Positions 1-12,001 of a DNA stretch of 64,000 bases are shown one piece after another. Position 1 is the stretch's first letter, and each line of letters begins with the position of its first letter. This DNA is from Rugalucina vietnamica (Eukaryota > Mollusca > Bivalvia > Lucinida > Lucinidae). The translations under genes and the position numbers were made by a program. The notes under the pieces were generated by a model that was not told where the DNA came from, did no database searches, and saw only the letters and a program-made list of their open reading frames with translations. Location of the stretch: positions 47,939,071 through 48,003,070 of the forward strand of contig OZ024880.1 of NCBI GenBank assembly GCA_964017185.1. Reading direction: 5' to 3'.

Positions 1-290
1 GGTCGTCCAAAGGCGATATTTCTTTAGTAGTGGTTTTTATTGTTTATTGTTTTGGTGTTGTTTTTTGTTGTTGTTTCTTGCACCTCATGTGCGTTTCATC
101 TGTTTAGTTAAGTTTAGGTACCTAAGTGGCAGCCTTAAGGGAAATAGCTGCTTACTCGGCTTACGGTATGTTTTCTCAGTTTAACTTAGTGTTAATTTGG
201 AGTGGGAATTTCTTTCTTATTGCCAATTTCCTGATCATTGTCTATTTTTACTTTTAATGTGACTGACTTTTACTTTTATTTCGTATCATT
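1..290 (+). repeat. Decayed Penelope-like element 3' region
   Basis: It shares, with many mismatches, the blocks found after the PLE ORF at 40730-41335: the TTAGTTAAG run, GGCC(A/T)CC, AATAGCTGCT(C/T)A, CGGCTTACG and GGAGTGGGAA. Left end outside the window. Confidence 0.6.
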
Positions 291-359
291 TTTCTTTGTT
301 TTGTCCTTTCTTACAAATAACAGCAAATAAAACTTCTTTTTGAAACCATTAAACACATT

Positions 360-598
360 AAGAAAAATGCCCATACAAATTCTACCCCACTGAACCCCAC
401 TTTTATATTGAACATCTGGGGTTTACAGAGGTATACCTATTTGTCTTATTTTTGATCCTAAACATAGACTGTTGTGTACCCACAATCAATGTTCAGCAAA
501 AATAAGAAAAAAAAACAACATCAAAATGTCTCTACTGAAAAGTTTCACTTTTTACATATTTCTTAAAATCGGTATATAACATGGGCACTTTTTCGTTA
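360..598. mobile_element. MITE-2 copy beside the donor of exon 27
   Basis: It belongs to a family also seen whole at 62500-62795: ATGCCCAT-type ends, a CCCCACTTTTATAT block, GGTATACCTATTT, and a central inverted repeat around ACATAGA...TGTACCCAC. It ends about 10 bp from the splice donor at 607. Confidence 0.55.
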
Positions 599-607
599 TG
601 GTGTTAC

Positions 608-790
608 CTTTGAGATTACACACTGGTAATGGTGATGTCGACCATTGGTTGTCGGTACACTGTAGTTTATTCTGCTCAGCGTTTGCCAACACATAATTAT
701 CTTTACATGTGTATGTGACCTCGGTGCCATCATCATTATATACGAATGTCGCATGTGGGATAGCTCTTGCATTTCCACAAGTAGCGGTTG
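608..790 (-). CDS. Exon 27: second sushi (CCP) domain
   Basis: 61 codons, phase 1-1: ATATCGNARAIPHATF, EVTYTCKDNYVLAN, LQCTDNQWSTSPLPVCN. Four cysteines and the W-S motif are as in sushi modules. Donor AAAG|GTAACA continues the gene past the left window edge. A MITE-2 copy ends right beside this donor. Confidence 0.85.
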
Positions 791-1565
791 CTGGAATATT
801 GTGCGAATGTGGTGGTTATTATAATGTTCATACTAGATAGCATTTAGAGGGCATTGCATGTATAATACACACTAAATATAGGGCATGCAACGTTTTCTAC
901 CTTTTAACTAATTATAGGCTTAAAATAGAATCTAGGCCTTGAACTATCTCATAGGCCTTTGCCCAAGCCCAATCCTCGTTGCATATATGTATTTGAATAT
1001 ATGCTCGCCGGCAAAAGTTTAGTCAGAGAAAATACATGTAAAATTCCATTGGGACAGTTTAAATAGCTATAGCTGCAAAACCCCTAGATAGTTTAAGATT
1101 GGAATTACCAGTCATAAAACTGAGAATAAGTCCTAACATCTCCAACAAAAACAACTGAAATATCGCAAGCGGTTTTGCCACAGTGCTTGCACCAATTTTC
1201 GCCGTTGTTTCAAATGAAAGGGAGGTAATCTAAAAATAATGAATATTTGACGTGTTCTTTTTTCTCGATACTGTGGCTGAATTTTGAAAAGATTTTTACG
1301 GATTTTTTGTTACTGACAACCACTTCAGAAAGCGCTATTAATCAAAGCCCCGAATGGATTATTTATCGGGTAATTACAAAAATTATGTTTTACGAAAAAG
1401 GCCAATAACTGTCGGAATTGACAACTAGTGGAATTTCTTTCCAGAATTAGAAAGAGACTGACTTTGCAAATTTAATAAAGGAAAACATCTACGGCAAGCG
1501 GCTGGGCATTATAGTAATCGGGCTGTTCAAAGTTACTGACTAAACGTTTTTCCTCTGAGTATATA
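791..1565. other. Intron sequence with no recognised feature
   Basis: AT-rich intronic DNA between the last visible exon and a mariner-like MITE. I see no coding exon or repeat family here. Confidence 0.5.
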
Positions 1566-2509
1566 TACGAGGATGATTCAATAATGATTGAGACTTTTCT
1601 CTTGTTTTATAACCCCTTTTGACTGGCTCAAGTTAACTACTTTCGTGTACTAGATACACATTTGATCTCTCTACGGAGTGTGTTTTATCAAATTTGGTGA
1701 ACAACTTTGGTTGCTATGGTTATTTAAGAACTACCCGTGCAGTAAATATGGCCACCATATGCCCTTTGAACAAACATAATCTATATAAATCTAGCTATGT
1801 CACAAATTTTAAAAGCTGTATCTTATAATAATTGAGTATTGTCTGTGTTAACATTTATCTCTGAAATATTTTGCTTCGGTTGATTCGAGTCTTGCGCTAA
1901 TGATCAAGAGGTGGTTGCCTAGCAACAATTTTCCTCTATGAATTATGGCTTATAGCATTTTCCAAATTCTATTGTTGCTAGGCAACATAAAACGAAAGGG
2001 ACAGGTGTTCCTTTTGAAATTCTTTTGATATATGTAACCCATAATTGATCATTTTATGGTTTAAAACAATTAATTGTGGCATGTATACTCAAGTTATAGG
2101 ATATTTCTCACCCCTACCCCCAAAATCACTGAATTTTCTCGCAACTAAAACCCACCTTTTCTCGTAAAAATGCTCAGCCTAATTGAATTATGAGCTGTAT
2201 GTTAGTGATATTTGCAGAGCATAAAGCTATTCATGAACGCTATAAATAACTGTGTGCCATGATTGGAAATTTTATCACCAGTTGCCATGGCAACCCATTT
2301 TATATGCATATGTACCACGTGGCCAAGGACAATTTACTAACATTCTCTCGTTGCTAAGCAACAGAAGGCAGTTGTCTACATGTGGATTTTAATCAATGTA
2401 TCGAGTGCACATTACATTGAGTAATGTTAAAAAGATATTCATAATAAGCCAAGTTTATTCACTTAGGAATAATTCAAAAAGTCTCAATCATTATTGGATC
2501 ATCCTCGTA
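1566..2509. mobile_element. Mariner-like TIR element carrying X-box palindromes
   Basis: The ends are near-perfect inverted repeats of about 30 bp beginning TACGAGGATGAT, with TA at the boundary as in Tc1/mariner insertions. It is ~944 bp with no transposase ORF, so non-autonomous. Inside are GTTGCCTAGCAAC (1914), GTTGCTAGGCAAC (1974), GTTGCCATGGCAAC (2281) and GTTGCTAAGCAAC (2350). Confidence 0.75.
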
Positions 2510-2548
2510 TGTTGGCTGAAATTTCATAATTATCTCATCAAGTAAACG

Positions 2549-3460
2549 TACGAGGGGCGAGCAAAAAGTTTAAGGACTTTCATAATAATTTTATAATTGA
2601 CGTCCAATTGTTTTCGCACATGCAATAATGGTATATTGTCAATATTCAAATAACATTTTATTTCTCGAATCTTACTTTTTATTGGTTAAATTACATCAAC
2701 AAACACGCGGGGTTTGCTACCCCGGAGCACGCCGTAAAATCTCTGTTAACATGTTTATAATTATAAACATATTTTAAAAAATACCCCATTCAAATCTCCT
2801 TAAATTCTGAAAATATTAATAATGATATAATTCGCCTTGAAATATAAAATTTCAGTCCTCGCATTCAAAAGACAACGCTACAGCGACACTTTTTGAGAGA
2901 CAAGTCTAAGCAGAAATTCAGTAAAAATGACGTTACTGGTAAATGGCGGAAACTCGCACATCAATTTGTGCGAGACTTCCGAATAAATCATAGAGAAATG
3001 TTTAATTTGTAACAAACAGCTAGACACATGAGAACTGAAACACTCAACATTGTTCAACTTAAACGTCATGACAAGTACCGGAAAATCCTATCATCTGTTG
3101 CAGAAATTGTCATAAAAACTAAATTTTTCTATCGAATTACCTTAAACTCTCGACTGTGATCTTTCACGGATTGGGAATAATTATATGACAGTTTGCTCAA
3201 AGTCGAATAAGAAATAATGTTTTTATAGGAATTTTTGAATCCCATTGTCAAATGACGTTAATGTATTGGCGTGCTCCAGGTCGCTCTAACACGAATCGAA
3301 CAAATTGTCATAATGACGACATTTATCAAGCGATTTGTCTGAAACTTTCCACGTTTGTTTGTATTAGATTGACTGCGAACATAGTGTAATTTTAGAGAAA
3401 TCGCATCGGCACTTTTGATTTTATTGAAAAAGTCCATGAACTTTTTGCTCAGCCTACGTA
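2549..3460. mobile_element. Second mariner-like TIR element, non-coding
   Basis: Left end TACGAGGGGCGAGCAAAAAG and right end, inverted, TACGTAGGCTGAGCAAAAAG match over ~30 bp. It is ~912 bp with no recognisable transposase. Confidence 0.6.
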
Positions 3461-3529
3461 TCTTTAGAAACAGATCTCTTCTCAAATCAGATTTCTTATG
3501 CTAAAGATCATGTTATTAGATTTATTAGT

Positions 3530-3975
3530 AAAATGTCTGTAACGCTATGTTGTTTTTATGAAAAATTAGTAAACGGTCTGTCATGCAATGCTTTTTTTTT
3601 TGCTTTTGTAAAAAGTAAGCAGCCTTTCATGCTATGCTGTTTAGATAAAGATTAGTAATAACTCTTTCATATTATGCTGGTTTAAGAAACAAATAGTAAA
3701 AGGTCTGTCATGCTCTACTGTTTTATTAAAAATTAGCAAAAAATCTGTCATGTTAACCGCTTTATTAACAATTAGCAAGAATCTGTCATATTAGCTGTTT
3801 TATTAAAACTAGCAAAAAAAAAAAAAAAAACTGTCATGCTATGCTGTTTTATTAAAGCAATTAGCAAAAACAAAATACAAAAAAAATACTGTCATGGTAT
3901 GCCATTATCTAAAATCTTAGCGCAGTGTCTGTCTTGTTGATTATGCCATTTGCTTAAAAAGTCAGGACAGTGTCT
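3530..3975. repeat. Minisatellite, ~50-bp degenerate unit, ~8 copies
   Basis: The repeating core is TCTGTCATGCTATGCTGTTT, followed by TATTAAAAATTAGCAAAA with variable A-runs. It lies immediately after the second mariner-like element. Confidence 0.7.
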
Positions 3976-6210
3976 AACATGATTAAAGCTATTCATGACC
4001 GACTCTACCTGACCTAAACGACTTGTCACGAGTAAGTGCTGTATAGACCAATAAATGTGAAGTCATTCAGACATATTGTCTCATGACTGGGCAGTTGGCC
4101 CTTTTTATCCTGGATATTGACCTGAATATCCTAGTAGGTGTAATCCAAAATCATCACATATTTTTTTCGCAAAATACTGGTAGACTGTAGACAATAATGG
4201 ATAAACGTTTAGCTTAGTGATAGCATCATGTAGATAGGTAAGTTTGTGTTTTCATTAATTTGTTACAATGCCAAAATTGACAGACTAAAAGTTGATAGAA
4301 TTGTTGACTGATACTGAAATTTAAAAAGTCTAATTTTATCACAATGTAATTAATAATACATTGCTGTAAAAATAATAAATGAACTAGCATAAGTACAAAG
4401 AAATATTTTGAAAGCGCGAGAAAAAATCATTCATGTGGATTCTAAAGCAAAGATTGGATTTTTTATCTGACTGACATGCTGAATGTTCTTTTGTTTGCTT
4501 CTGGTCACAGGTTAAGACTTTGTAAAACCATAATTACTCATGTATTGTAATAATATTTATACTACATTTTTTAGGAATATTTGTACAAATTGTATTCTAT
4601 TTTGTTTATGCAATTATACTTTCATTTGTTACATTTTATATGCACAATATATTGTCTTCTTTTATTCTTTCTATCTTTGAATGCTCTCTGCTTTAAATGA
4701 GCTGGTCAAGAGCACTGCAAAATAGATCATCATGCAATATATATTTCAGTAAACCCCTTTACTATAATGGTATATTACCATTTGGTTGTTATGGCTTAAT
4801 TAAACATTTTAACTGTGGCATTTCTCACACATCAGACAAGCTTATCCATTTCTATGCCTGTCTGAGATATTTCTACCTCAGTAATAAATTTTAGCTGTCT
4901 AAAATGTCAATCATTTCTGTATTTAGCTAATAGAAATGCACACCTCATGTTTATTTCCATATCAGGAAGTGACGAGCTGGATGTCAATTAACTGTCACAG
5001 ACAAAACGCATATGTTGATTTCAAAGGATATGAAGAGGACTTGTATTCTGCTGCTTTTATAAGAATAAAAAGAAAAATGCAGGCATTTTGTAAACAAAAC
5101 AAAATGCTGATTTGATATTTATATAAAGGTTAGTGCAAGTACAAAATTATTTTTGTTTTTCCAAAAGGTTAATTTGCATTTTTTTCTTTTTTCTTTTTGT
5201 TTTGTTTGTTCAAACAAAATGGCTACCTGAATAGAACTTGAAGCCTATTCAGAGTCAAAATGTTTTAAAAGGTGGTTGAGAGAAATGATGGTGTTGAAGC
5301 CTCAACAAGGAAATATCAGGCTCGTATTCAGATAGAGTATCAGGCTCGTATTCAGATAGAGTCTCTTCCTCGGCAGAGCCTCGGATGAGACTTGAATAAT
5401 CCGTAAACATGTCTGAGATTCCTTTGTCTCGGCCTAAACAGCATCATACAATCTTTTAGTTTAGAAATTGAATCGCTCCCAAAACGCACAGATGATTTGC
5501 ATTGCCTCAAAAAAGGGTGTCAAGTAGACTGTCTACAAGACACCTGTCTACAAGACACGCATTTTAGCCCTGGTGTTGATAAAAAAGTTTGTTCGTTCCC
5601 GTTGGAATGGTGACTGTTATTTTAGTTTCTTTTTTAATTAAAATGCAATGATCGTGGCTATTCTGTTCACTTAAACATTTGAGTATTAAGTAAATAAATG
5701 TATCAATGACACCATTGGAAATTATTTATTATTAGACATGACAGCAAACAGGAGTCGTTTTACTCTAGTAACTATTTATGGTCAAATCGCAGATAACTCT
5801 CATTTTTGAAACTATTTCAGATACGACTGCAGAACTGGAGAATGGCTCTGTCAGAGGGTGTGGATATGTTTTACAGATGATTTTCTGTGTACCAAATGCT
5901 TACAATCTAAGTAAGAACTCTCATTTATAAGTATATTAAGTACATACACCAGCATTAATGTTCATATCATAAGTGTGGTAGGAGCAGACATTTTCATGCT
6001 TTCTGAGGAAAACATGTTTATTTCTGCCCTCCTGTTTGAGAATGATCATGATCTCCTTACTATTAATTAGTTTTAAAACATCTCTACATTTGCCTACAAA
6101 AAGACACTAAGACGTCTGTTAGAAACACTCTATTTATGCCTCTGTAATATGTGTTTGTAAATATGCTTGTTTATGTCTCATAGTGCCACGTATGTGGACT
6201 GAGAGTAATA
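3976..6210. other. Long intron stretch, little recognised
   Basis: AT-rich intron. The only structure noted is a 22-bp tandem duplication at about 5319-5362 (ATCAGGCTCGTATTCAGATA) and a short one near 5530-5560. A Cys-containing plus-strand stretch near 5820-5930 is not supported as an exon. Confidence 0.5.
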
Positions 6211-6884
6211 AAGAGTTTTGTATTGCTTGGTTCTAATCCTAAAACTGACAACTGCAATTACAAGACAATAAACAATACAAATGCAAGGGAGAAATTATTA
6301 GATATTATTTACAATAAACATTTAATATATCCATATAGAGATGAACATGCAGATTTAAGAAGGTACACTCGGAGAAGAAAACAACCATTTCAACAAGCTA
6401 GACTTGACTTCTTCTTAATCTCGGAAGATCTTTTAACATCTGTAAAAAGTGTATAATAGAAAATAGTTATAGATAGCATTATTGTCCAGTATTACGTAGC
6501 ATGTGTTTTAAAAATTTTAAACATATTTTTAGATGAAGTTTAACAACTCTTTACTAAAGGATACTGAATACTTAGAAACTATTAACAATAAAATAGTTAA
6601 AGTTACATTACAATATAGCCTTCCAATTTATAATTATGAGCACTATGATAATTTTTCACTCTTGTTCGAATTTTCTGTCCGTTGCCTTCATCAGGGAAAC
6701 AAAAATGTTATTCTCTAAGAAAGTGACTTCCATACTGAATTTCCACTCATTAGTAAAAAAAAATTATCATAGTGTATATCTTCTATTCCCTCCGACATTT
6801 TTCATTTGAAAGTATAATTATGAAGGTTTGCAAAACATTCCTAATTCTGAAATTCAATTTACCATAAATGATAAAAATAAAACT

Positions 6885-7205
6885 GAGATCCTTTAAGAAC
6901 AGTGACAATATTGAGAATTAATGGGGCTGGGCCATACCGCGCTTTCGGCTACTTAAGCCTCTTCAGTGACCCTATAGATTTGGTAACATGGAGCCAAAGA
7001 GAATTACTGTAAATTGGTATCTTTCAGCAGGGTAGTCGAGTATAATCGAAATGGGGCCAAATATATTAAACGTTGGACAAAAAATGATTCTAAATCGATA
7101 AACAATTTCTGATTTCTCAGAATACCCTCGCTGTTCAGTTTTTTTTTCTGGACACATTACTAATGAGCGGACAATTATCTTTAATGATCCATTTAGAATC
7201 ACCAA
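6885..7205 (-). mobile_element. Hammerhead-bearing repeat, single copy (retrozyme-like)
   Basis: Minus-strand copy of the family in tandem at 61190-61770: shared TTTGGCTCCATGTT, CCAAATCTATAGGGTCA and GGTATTCTGAGAA blocks. It carries a hammerhead motif at 6929-6972 whose stem III is weakened. Confidence 0.6.
6929..6972 (-). ncRNA. Hammerhead ribozyme motif (stem III weakened)
   Basis: Core CTGAAGA, stem II GGCT/AGCC, GAAA and stem I GGGTCA/TGGCCC are kept. Stem III (GCGCGG) has a G-G mismatch, so activity is doubtful. Confidence 0.5.
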
Positions 7206-7867
7206 AGACAGTACAATACCAAGGTTTCAAACCAGAATTAACCATACAATTTTAGCAACAAACGCATTCGTATGGAAAAAATCGTAACCAATAACACCAA
7301 ATGCTCGTTCTGCTATATATCCGAGGAAACAATTGATCACCTCCTATGGGAGGGTAATTACGTTAGATAGTTTCTGCATGAGGTAATTAACTGGCTCAGT
7401 AAGCATAATATACATAAAATACATATAAATCTTGAAGATATATCATTTCTCTTTGGTTTATCTAAAAATCAAGAAAATGAAGTGAATTAACTTATCCTGA
7501 TTGAAACACAATATTACACACGTATTTTCGCTAAATGCAGTAAAATAGTCTCAGACTTTCTATATTTAATATCAAACCAAGCGATAAGTTTTTATTTTAG
7601 ATAATAAGTTTGAAACATTCCAGTTAAAATGGCGAAATTACCATAATCTATTCATATAGGAGGCAAAATAAGGACCCTGAAATAAAAACGTTTCTATTGT
7701 GAATCCCTTCAGAATCTTAATCACAATTCCATTTAGATTTTTTTACATCAATCAGATGATATCAATAAGGTCCAGCTCATACAACATCTTTTCTCTCATT
7801 CTATTTTCTCAGTGACTCATCTTTGTTTCCAAAAATAATCCTCGTTATGACAGTTCTCAGTACATGT

Positions 7868-7870
7868 ATT

Positions 7871-7917
<47 letters not shown>

Positions 7918-7938
7918 TAATAATAATAATAATAATAT
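7868..7938. repeat. (TAA)n microsatellite
   Basis: About 23 TAA/ATA units with one interruption (TGA). It makes a spurious Tyr-rich reading frame on the minus strand. Confidence 0.95.
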
Positions 7939-8180
7939 GTACATACGTATCTTATAAAAAGGCTTTTGAGAGAGGTGTGTAAGGGATCTTTGATATAATA
8001 CATATTGAGAGTAAGATGTGTAGAGGGATGGTCCTCCCTGACCCTCTGCATGTCATGTTACGGAGAGAATATGTGGGATACAACCACTGTAGGTAGCTGA
8101 AAACAAAAACAAGTAGTTTATGGAATAACCACATGCATGCACTACACGTTCTAATAAAAAATTGAGTCACTGATACAAAC

Positions 8181-8369
8181 CTTTGATTGTACAATTCACA
8201 TCAGCACCCGCGCTCCAGTCCCCATTAGCCATGCATTCTCTGTGTGTTGCACCAGTCAAAATGTATCCATCGTCGCATGTGAAATTCGCCACTGCCCCAT
8301 ATGTTGACGTTGCTGTGCCATATACACCATTTACTTTTCCGTTCATTGGAGCATATAATCTTCCACAAT
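8181..8369 (-). CDS. Exon 26: sushi (CCP) domain
   Basis: 63 codons, phase 1-1. It reads DCGRLYAPMNGKVNG, then ATSTYGAVANFTCDDGY, CMANGDWSAGADVNC. Four cysteines, the G-x-x-x-x-FxC-x-x-G-Y core and the W-S near the last Cys define a complement control protein module. Confidence 0.9.
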
Positions 8370-9250
8370 CTGAAAATCAGAGCAAAATGAAATGAAAAGT
8401 TCATGCTTCTCCAATATGAGTCAATATGGGTTTTATTATACTGATAAAAAAAGTAAAAGTAAGATTTTTAAGGACGCATTTTGGCACCAATAGATAATTA
8501 AGATTGAATTTATATAGTGGATTAGCATTTTTATTGCACTTGTATATGCCAGCAATTTTAAATTGATGCATCATATGCCTTAAGCACAGCTGTTCTTTAA
8601 AAGCAAGCTCCCAAAAATCCAAATGATAAAAAAATCAGTAAGATCTGTTTAAAAAAACAATTTTGCCAATTCATGAAAACATTGCAAAATTGCACGATCG
8701 TTATCAAGTTTAATCATTTCTAAGGTCAGCCACCCCCCAAAAAAAATATTTTTGCTATTTTTAAAGTTTTGCACGAGCCAACTTACACTGCATCATTAAT
8801 TCTATATGGGTTTTTCATGGCACTTTTATTTCAAGGTAGTCTGACTTAAAGCCTGGTCTTGTTGATTATACAAAATTGCATAGGTACCTAACTGTATTTG
8901 TCTCGTATACTATCGTAGACGCTAATGGATTAAGTCCTAGAAGGAGTTGTTCACATTCGTTTTGGATGTTTTTTATTCTTTACCTCTGTATGATATGAAT
9001 AGGCTACGATATTCGATTTTTCAATGTTTTTTTGACACAATTTTTTCCTTTATTTCTATTTTTCTCAACTGATAACTTTCAAAAAGCTTTTCCCGAACAC
9101 ATATGTGTCTACATTAAAACAATAGAAAAAGCAACACAATGCTACATATGATATGCTTAAACTTTTCGCATCTGAACCCTTGAATGAATCAAGGAAAGTT
9201 TTAAAACAGATAAAAATGCAAAACCTTATCCTAATTTTTCTAAAACTTAC
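8370..9250. other. Intron between micro-exon and sushi exon, no feature seen
   Basis: AT-rich intron with no recognised repeat or coding exon. Confidence 0.5.
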
Positions 9251-9277
9251 CAACATTCGGCGTTGTCGTGGGCAAAG
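9251..9277 (-). CDS. Exon 25: 27-nt micro-exon, Thr/Pro linker
   Basis: Nine codons reading ALPTTTPNV with the split codons, phase 1-1. It has a TTTTCAG acceptor and a GTAAGTTTT donor and keeps the frame between exon 24 and the sushi exon. A TTT-P linker would be an O-glycosylated hinge. The call rests only on splice signals and phase, so it is less certain than the others. Confidence 0.6.
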
Positions 9278-9757
9278 CTGAAAATACAAATGAAGCATTA
9301 GACCACGAATCACACTAGTGACGCTTTGTTTTAGCAGTTTACCAACATGTTAGTAAATATTCAATGAAATGTGAGCTAAATAATACAGTACTCTGCTGTC
9401 CTATTGAGCAAGCCAAGCGATGCATACGAGGAAAGGTCGCTGGACAGAAGGAGGCATTTTAGAGTTTAAGAAGTGCATGATGGTAGATAGGATGATCAGT
9501 TGGTAGTCTGACCTTGATTAAGTCTTAAAACAAACACTTCTTATTCTGCAATTCTTATTCTGCAAACAGGATATGAGAAAGAATCGCTGGACGAAAGCAT
9601 TTAAGAGAATGGGAAGTATATGATTGTAGATAGTATGACCAGTTTTAAACTGACCTTGGTTTTTATTGTGATTAATTGAAATAACTTAAACTGACCTTAA
9701 GACAGTCACTTCTTATTCTGCAATAATTGTCGATATAAAAGTTATTTTATTTATTAC

Positions 9758-10036
9758 CTTCACAGGTCCCTTGATCATTTTTCTCGTAGCCAGGTAAACA
9801 GTTGCACTCAAAACCACCTTCAATATTATCGCATTCTGTGTTTGGTTTACTTGCGCAGTTGTCGGTTCCCAAAGCACACTCGTTCACGTCAGTTTCACAG
9901 CGGGAACCAGTCCAAGTCGGAAGACAGTCACAGTTACCGGTCTTCCTGTCACATGTCTGAGCCGGGTTGTTGGTGTGAGCATCAGTACAGTTACAGGTTC
10001 CAGTACAGTTGTAGTTGTGCGTGTTGTCAGGGCAAG
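9758..10036 (-). CDS. Exon 24: double EGF module
   Basis: 93 codons, phase 1-1: PCPDNTHNYNCTGTCNC, CDCLPTWTGSRC, then DVNECALGTDNC and GYEKNDQGTCEG. It is the longest double module and the last EGF before the sushi domains. Confidence 0.9.
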
Positions 10037-10109
10037 CTGAATAAAAACACACCCGTGCTATATATAAACATTCTTAAAGTTGTATAAGAATGAAAAATTT
10101 TAGTAGCCA

Positions 10110-10260
10110 AAAAAAAATCTGATTTTTGCTCAATTTTTTTTTTTTTTTTTTTGAATAAGAAGAAAAGGGATTCCCATGCAATCCCCAGTTTTCTATATTA
10201 AAGTGGGGTTCAAGGGGGTATGCGTTTCATGGACATGTTTTCCTGATGAAGAGGCACTAT
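10110..10260. repeat. MITE-2 fragment with poly-T tract
   Basis: Contains a T-run at 10134-10152 and the family blocks CCCCAGTTTTCTATAT and AAGTGGGGTTCAAGGGGGTA, then TTTCATGGACATGTTTTCCT. Only one end of the family is present. Confidence 0.5.
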
Positions 10261-10587
10261 CTTGAGACTGTGGATCTGAATTGTTCTCCAGGGACATCTA
10301 CTATCTGCATAAGATGTAATTTGTTGTCATTCGGTAAGAAATTTCATACTTTCTGATTTAACAGAAAAGTAACACTCCAATCCATAATTTTCACATAATT
10401 AACCATTTAATTTTGCAGCGCAGGCTTTCGTTTGTTCAATGTAAACTGCCATGGTTTTAACGTTGGTTTTACATAACATTGACTGCAATAGAAATTATAT
10501 CATTTAAGCTACAACGTACAATAACTAGATAAATTAATAGACAAAAATAAAAGTGAATGTAAAATCATTGGAAAAGCATGAACTCAC

Positions 10588-10704
10588 GCATACAGATATT
10601 TGCCGCCCCCAGGTAACCAGGGTAACAGTAACATTTGAAGCTTCCTGGCACATTTTCACACTCTTGTAGACAGTTGGAGGAACCTTCCAAACACTCATTG
10701 ATAT
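10588..10704 (-). CDS. Exon 23: Ca-binding EGF module
   Basis: 39 codons, phase 1-1, six cysteines: DINEC start, CLQECENVPGSFKCYC, GYLGAANICM. The 13.8-kb intron between exons 22 and 23 is enlarged by the nested transposons at 11.8-24.1 kb. Confidence 0.87.
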
Positions 10705-11214
10705 CTGAAAGGCATAACATGTTACGAATATACGTGCATGCAATATACTGATTTTTCTGAAGTTGTAAAAATTGTAAATTTTCAGGTAAAAGTTTTGCTA
10801 TTTTTATTTTAGTGTTGCTCAATCACAGGCCGTTAACCTGATCAGGGTCAATATTTAGATTTAATGATGAGGTAAATATCGACGAAACAAAATTTGTCAT
10901 GATTGAAGCCCTACAAGAAGGGATCTTAGCTCCCCGCTGAGCGAAAACTGATACATGTATCTCTACCCAAAACTCTATTTTTATTTCAGATCTCTGCTCC
11001 CTAAAACCCCAAAACGTAATTATGCTTTCTCCTAAAATCCCTGAAAATAAATGACCTTTCTCCCCAGATCCTCTTAACCCCTGGTATGGTCCCATCTTTA
11101 CTAATATTCAGGTTCACCTCGGCTTTTCTAATAGAAGCATAATGATTTTCGGTCCTGATCAGTTCTACACTTTCAGTCCTTCATAAGTGTCCGTCCACTT
11201 GAGCTTATAATATC

Positions 11215-11395
11215 GTCCGGCATATCATTACGAAAACATGCCGATGTCATATACTGATTTTTCCTAAGTTTTAAAAATTGAAAATTGCTCAAAACATAGA
11301 TTGTGGGTACATGTAAGAACCGCCTCCGCGAATAAGTCGGGTTTAAGGGGGGTATACATTTCACGGACATGTTTTCCTGATGGTTGTTTGGACTG
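11215..11395. repeat. MITE-2 copy, internally deleted
   Basis: Has both family ends (TCATTACGAAAACATGCC at the left and TTCACGGACATGTTTTCCTG at the right) around the central CATAGATTGTGGGTACATGT block. Confidence 0.55.
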
Positions 11396-11636
11396 GCCTT
11401 TGAACTGTGAATGTGCATTATGATGACAAAAATAAGCAACTTTACTCGTATCAATATTGCTAAACATGAACGTGAGCTATAATAATTTGTACATACGTTT
11501 TAAAAATCGTATTTTAATTAGGCTGAAAAAACGTTAAGGTACAATTAAAAGGATTGAAACAAATGATAATTTGATCAAAAAGTTCACAAATTTGTGTGAC
11601 GCAGGGATCCTTAGTGTTGCTGTCTGCAACATGAAG

Positions 11637-11804
11637 CTTACCAATACACTTAAGTTCTCACTGATTCTGTATCTTAATTTATCAACACACATTTAAATTT
11701 GCATTGATTCCGTATCCTAAATTACCAATACATTCAATGTTTGCATTGATTACAAAAACACTCAAAATTTGCATTGATTCTGTAAACCAGGTACCAGCAC
11801 CGAG
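11637..11804 (-). repeat. Splice-donor minisatellite, distal part (about 4 units)
   Basis: Four degenerate units of the array at 24099-24532, here separated from it by the 12.3-kb transposon insertion. Each unit on the minus strand resembles the last codons of exon 22 (TGCAAA-TTTGAGTGTATTG) followed by a donor-like TAAG. Confidence 0.75.
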
Positions 11805-12001
11805 AAAGACGCAATTTATATCGCTGTGCATAAACTTAAACAGTTCTTCAATCAGTGTCAGATTGATTTGGAATTTTGAGGATATCTTAATCTTATATTG
11901 GATTATTAATATCAGAATTTTCCTGAGTGAGTGTTACATACTTTTTCCGATACTTAGAACAATAGATGTTTCAACAACAAGATATAGTATTCATAAAGAC
12001 C

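Larger units (their letters stand above)
6215..7650 (+). pseudogene. Dead L1/Tx1-like non-LTR retrotransposon
   Basis: Three plus-strand blocks match the usual order of an L1/Tx1-type ORF2. First is an endonuclease end with RRYTRRRKQPFQQARLDFFL (6223-6456). Second is a linker reading KFNNSLLKDTEYLETINNKI (6533-6718). Third, about 7240-7590, is a C-terminal zinc-finger region with CSFCYISEETIDHLLWE, interrupted by stops. RT is missing (internal deletion), and a hammerhead repeat copy sits in the middle. Confidence 0.65.

Noticed and set aside
3258-3485. 75-codon basic frame in the second mariner-like element as a transposase fragment.
   Set aside because: It overlaps the TIR itself and has no D,D(34)D-type motif.
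5820-5930. Cys-rich plus-strand stretch with an AG before and GTAAG after, like a small exon.
   Set aside because: It lies opposite to the host gene, ends in a stop at the putative donor and matches no domain.
7857-8051. Tyr-rich frame on the minus strand.
   Set aside because: Product of the (TAA)n microsatellite.
10823-11095. 90-codon minus-strand frame.
   Set aside because: No domain, low-complexity intronic DNA, not kept in phase with the flanking exons.
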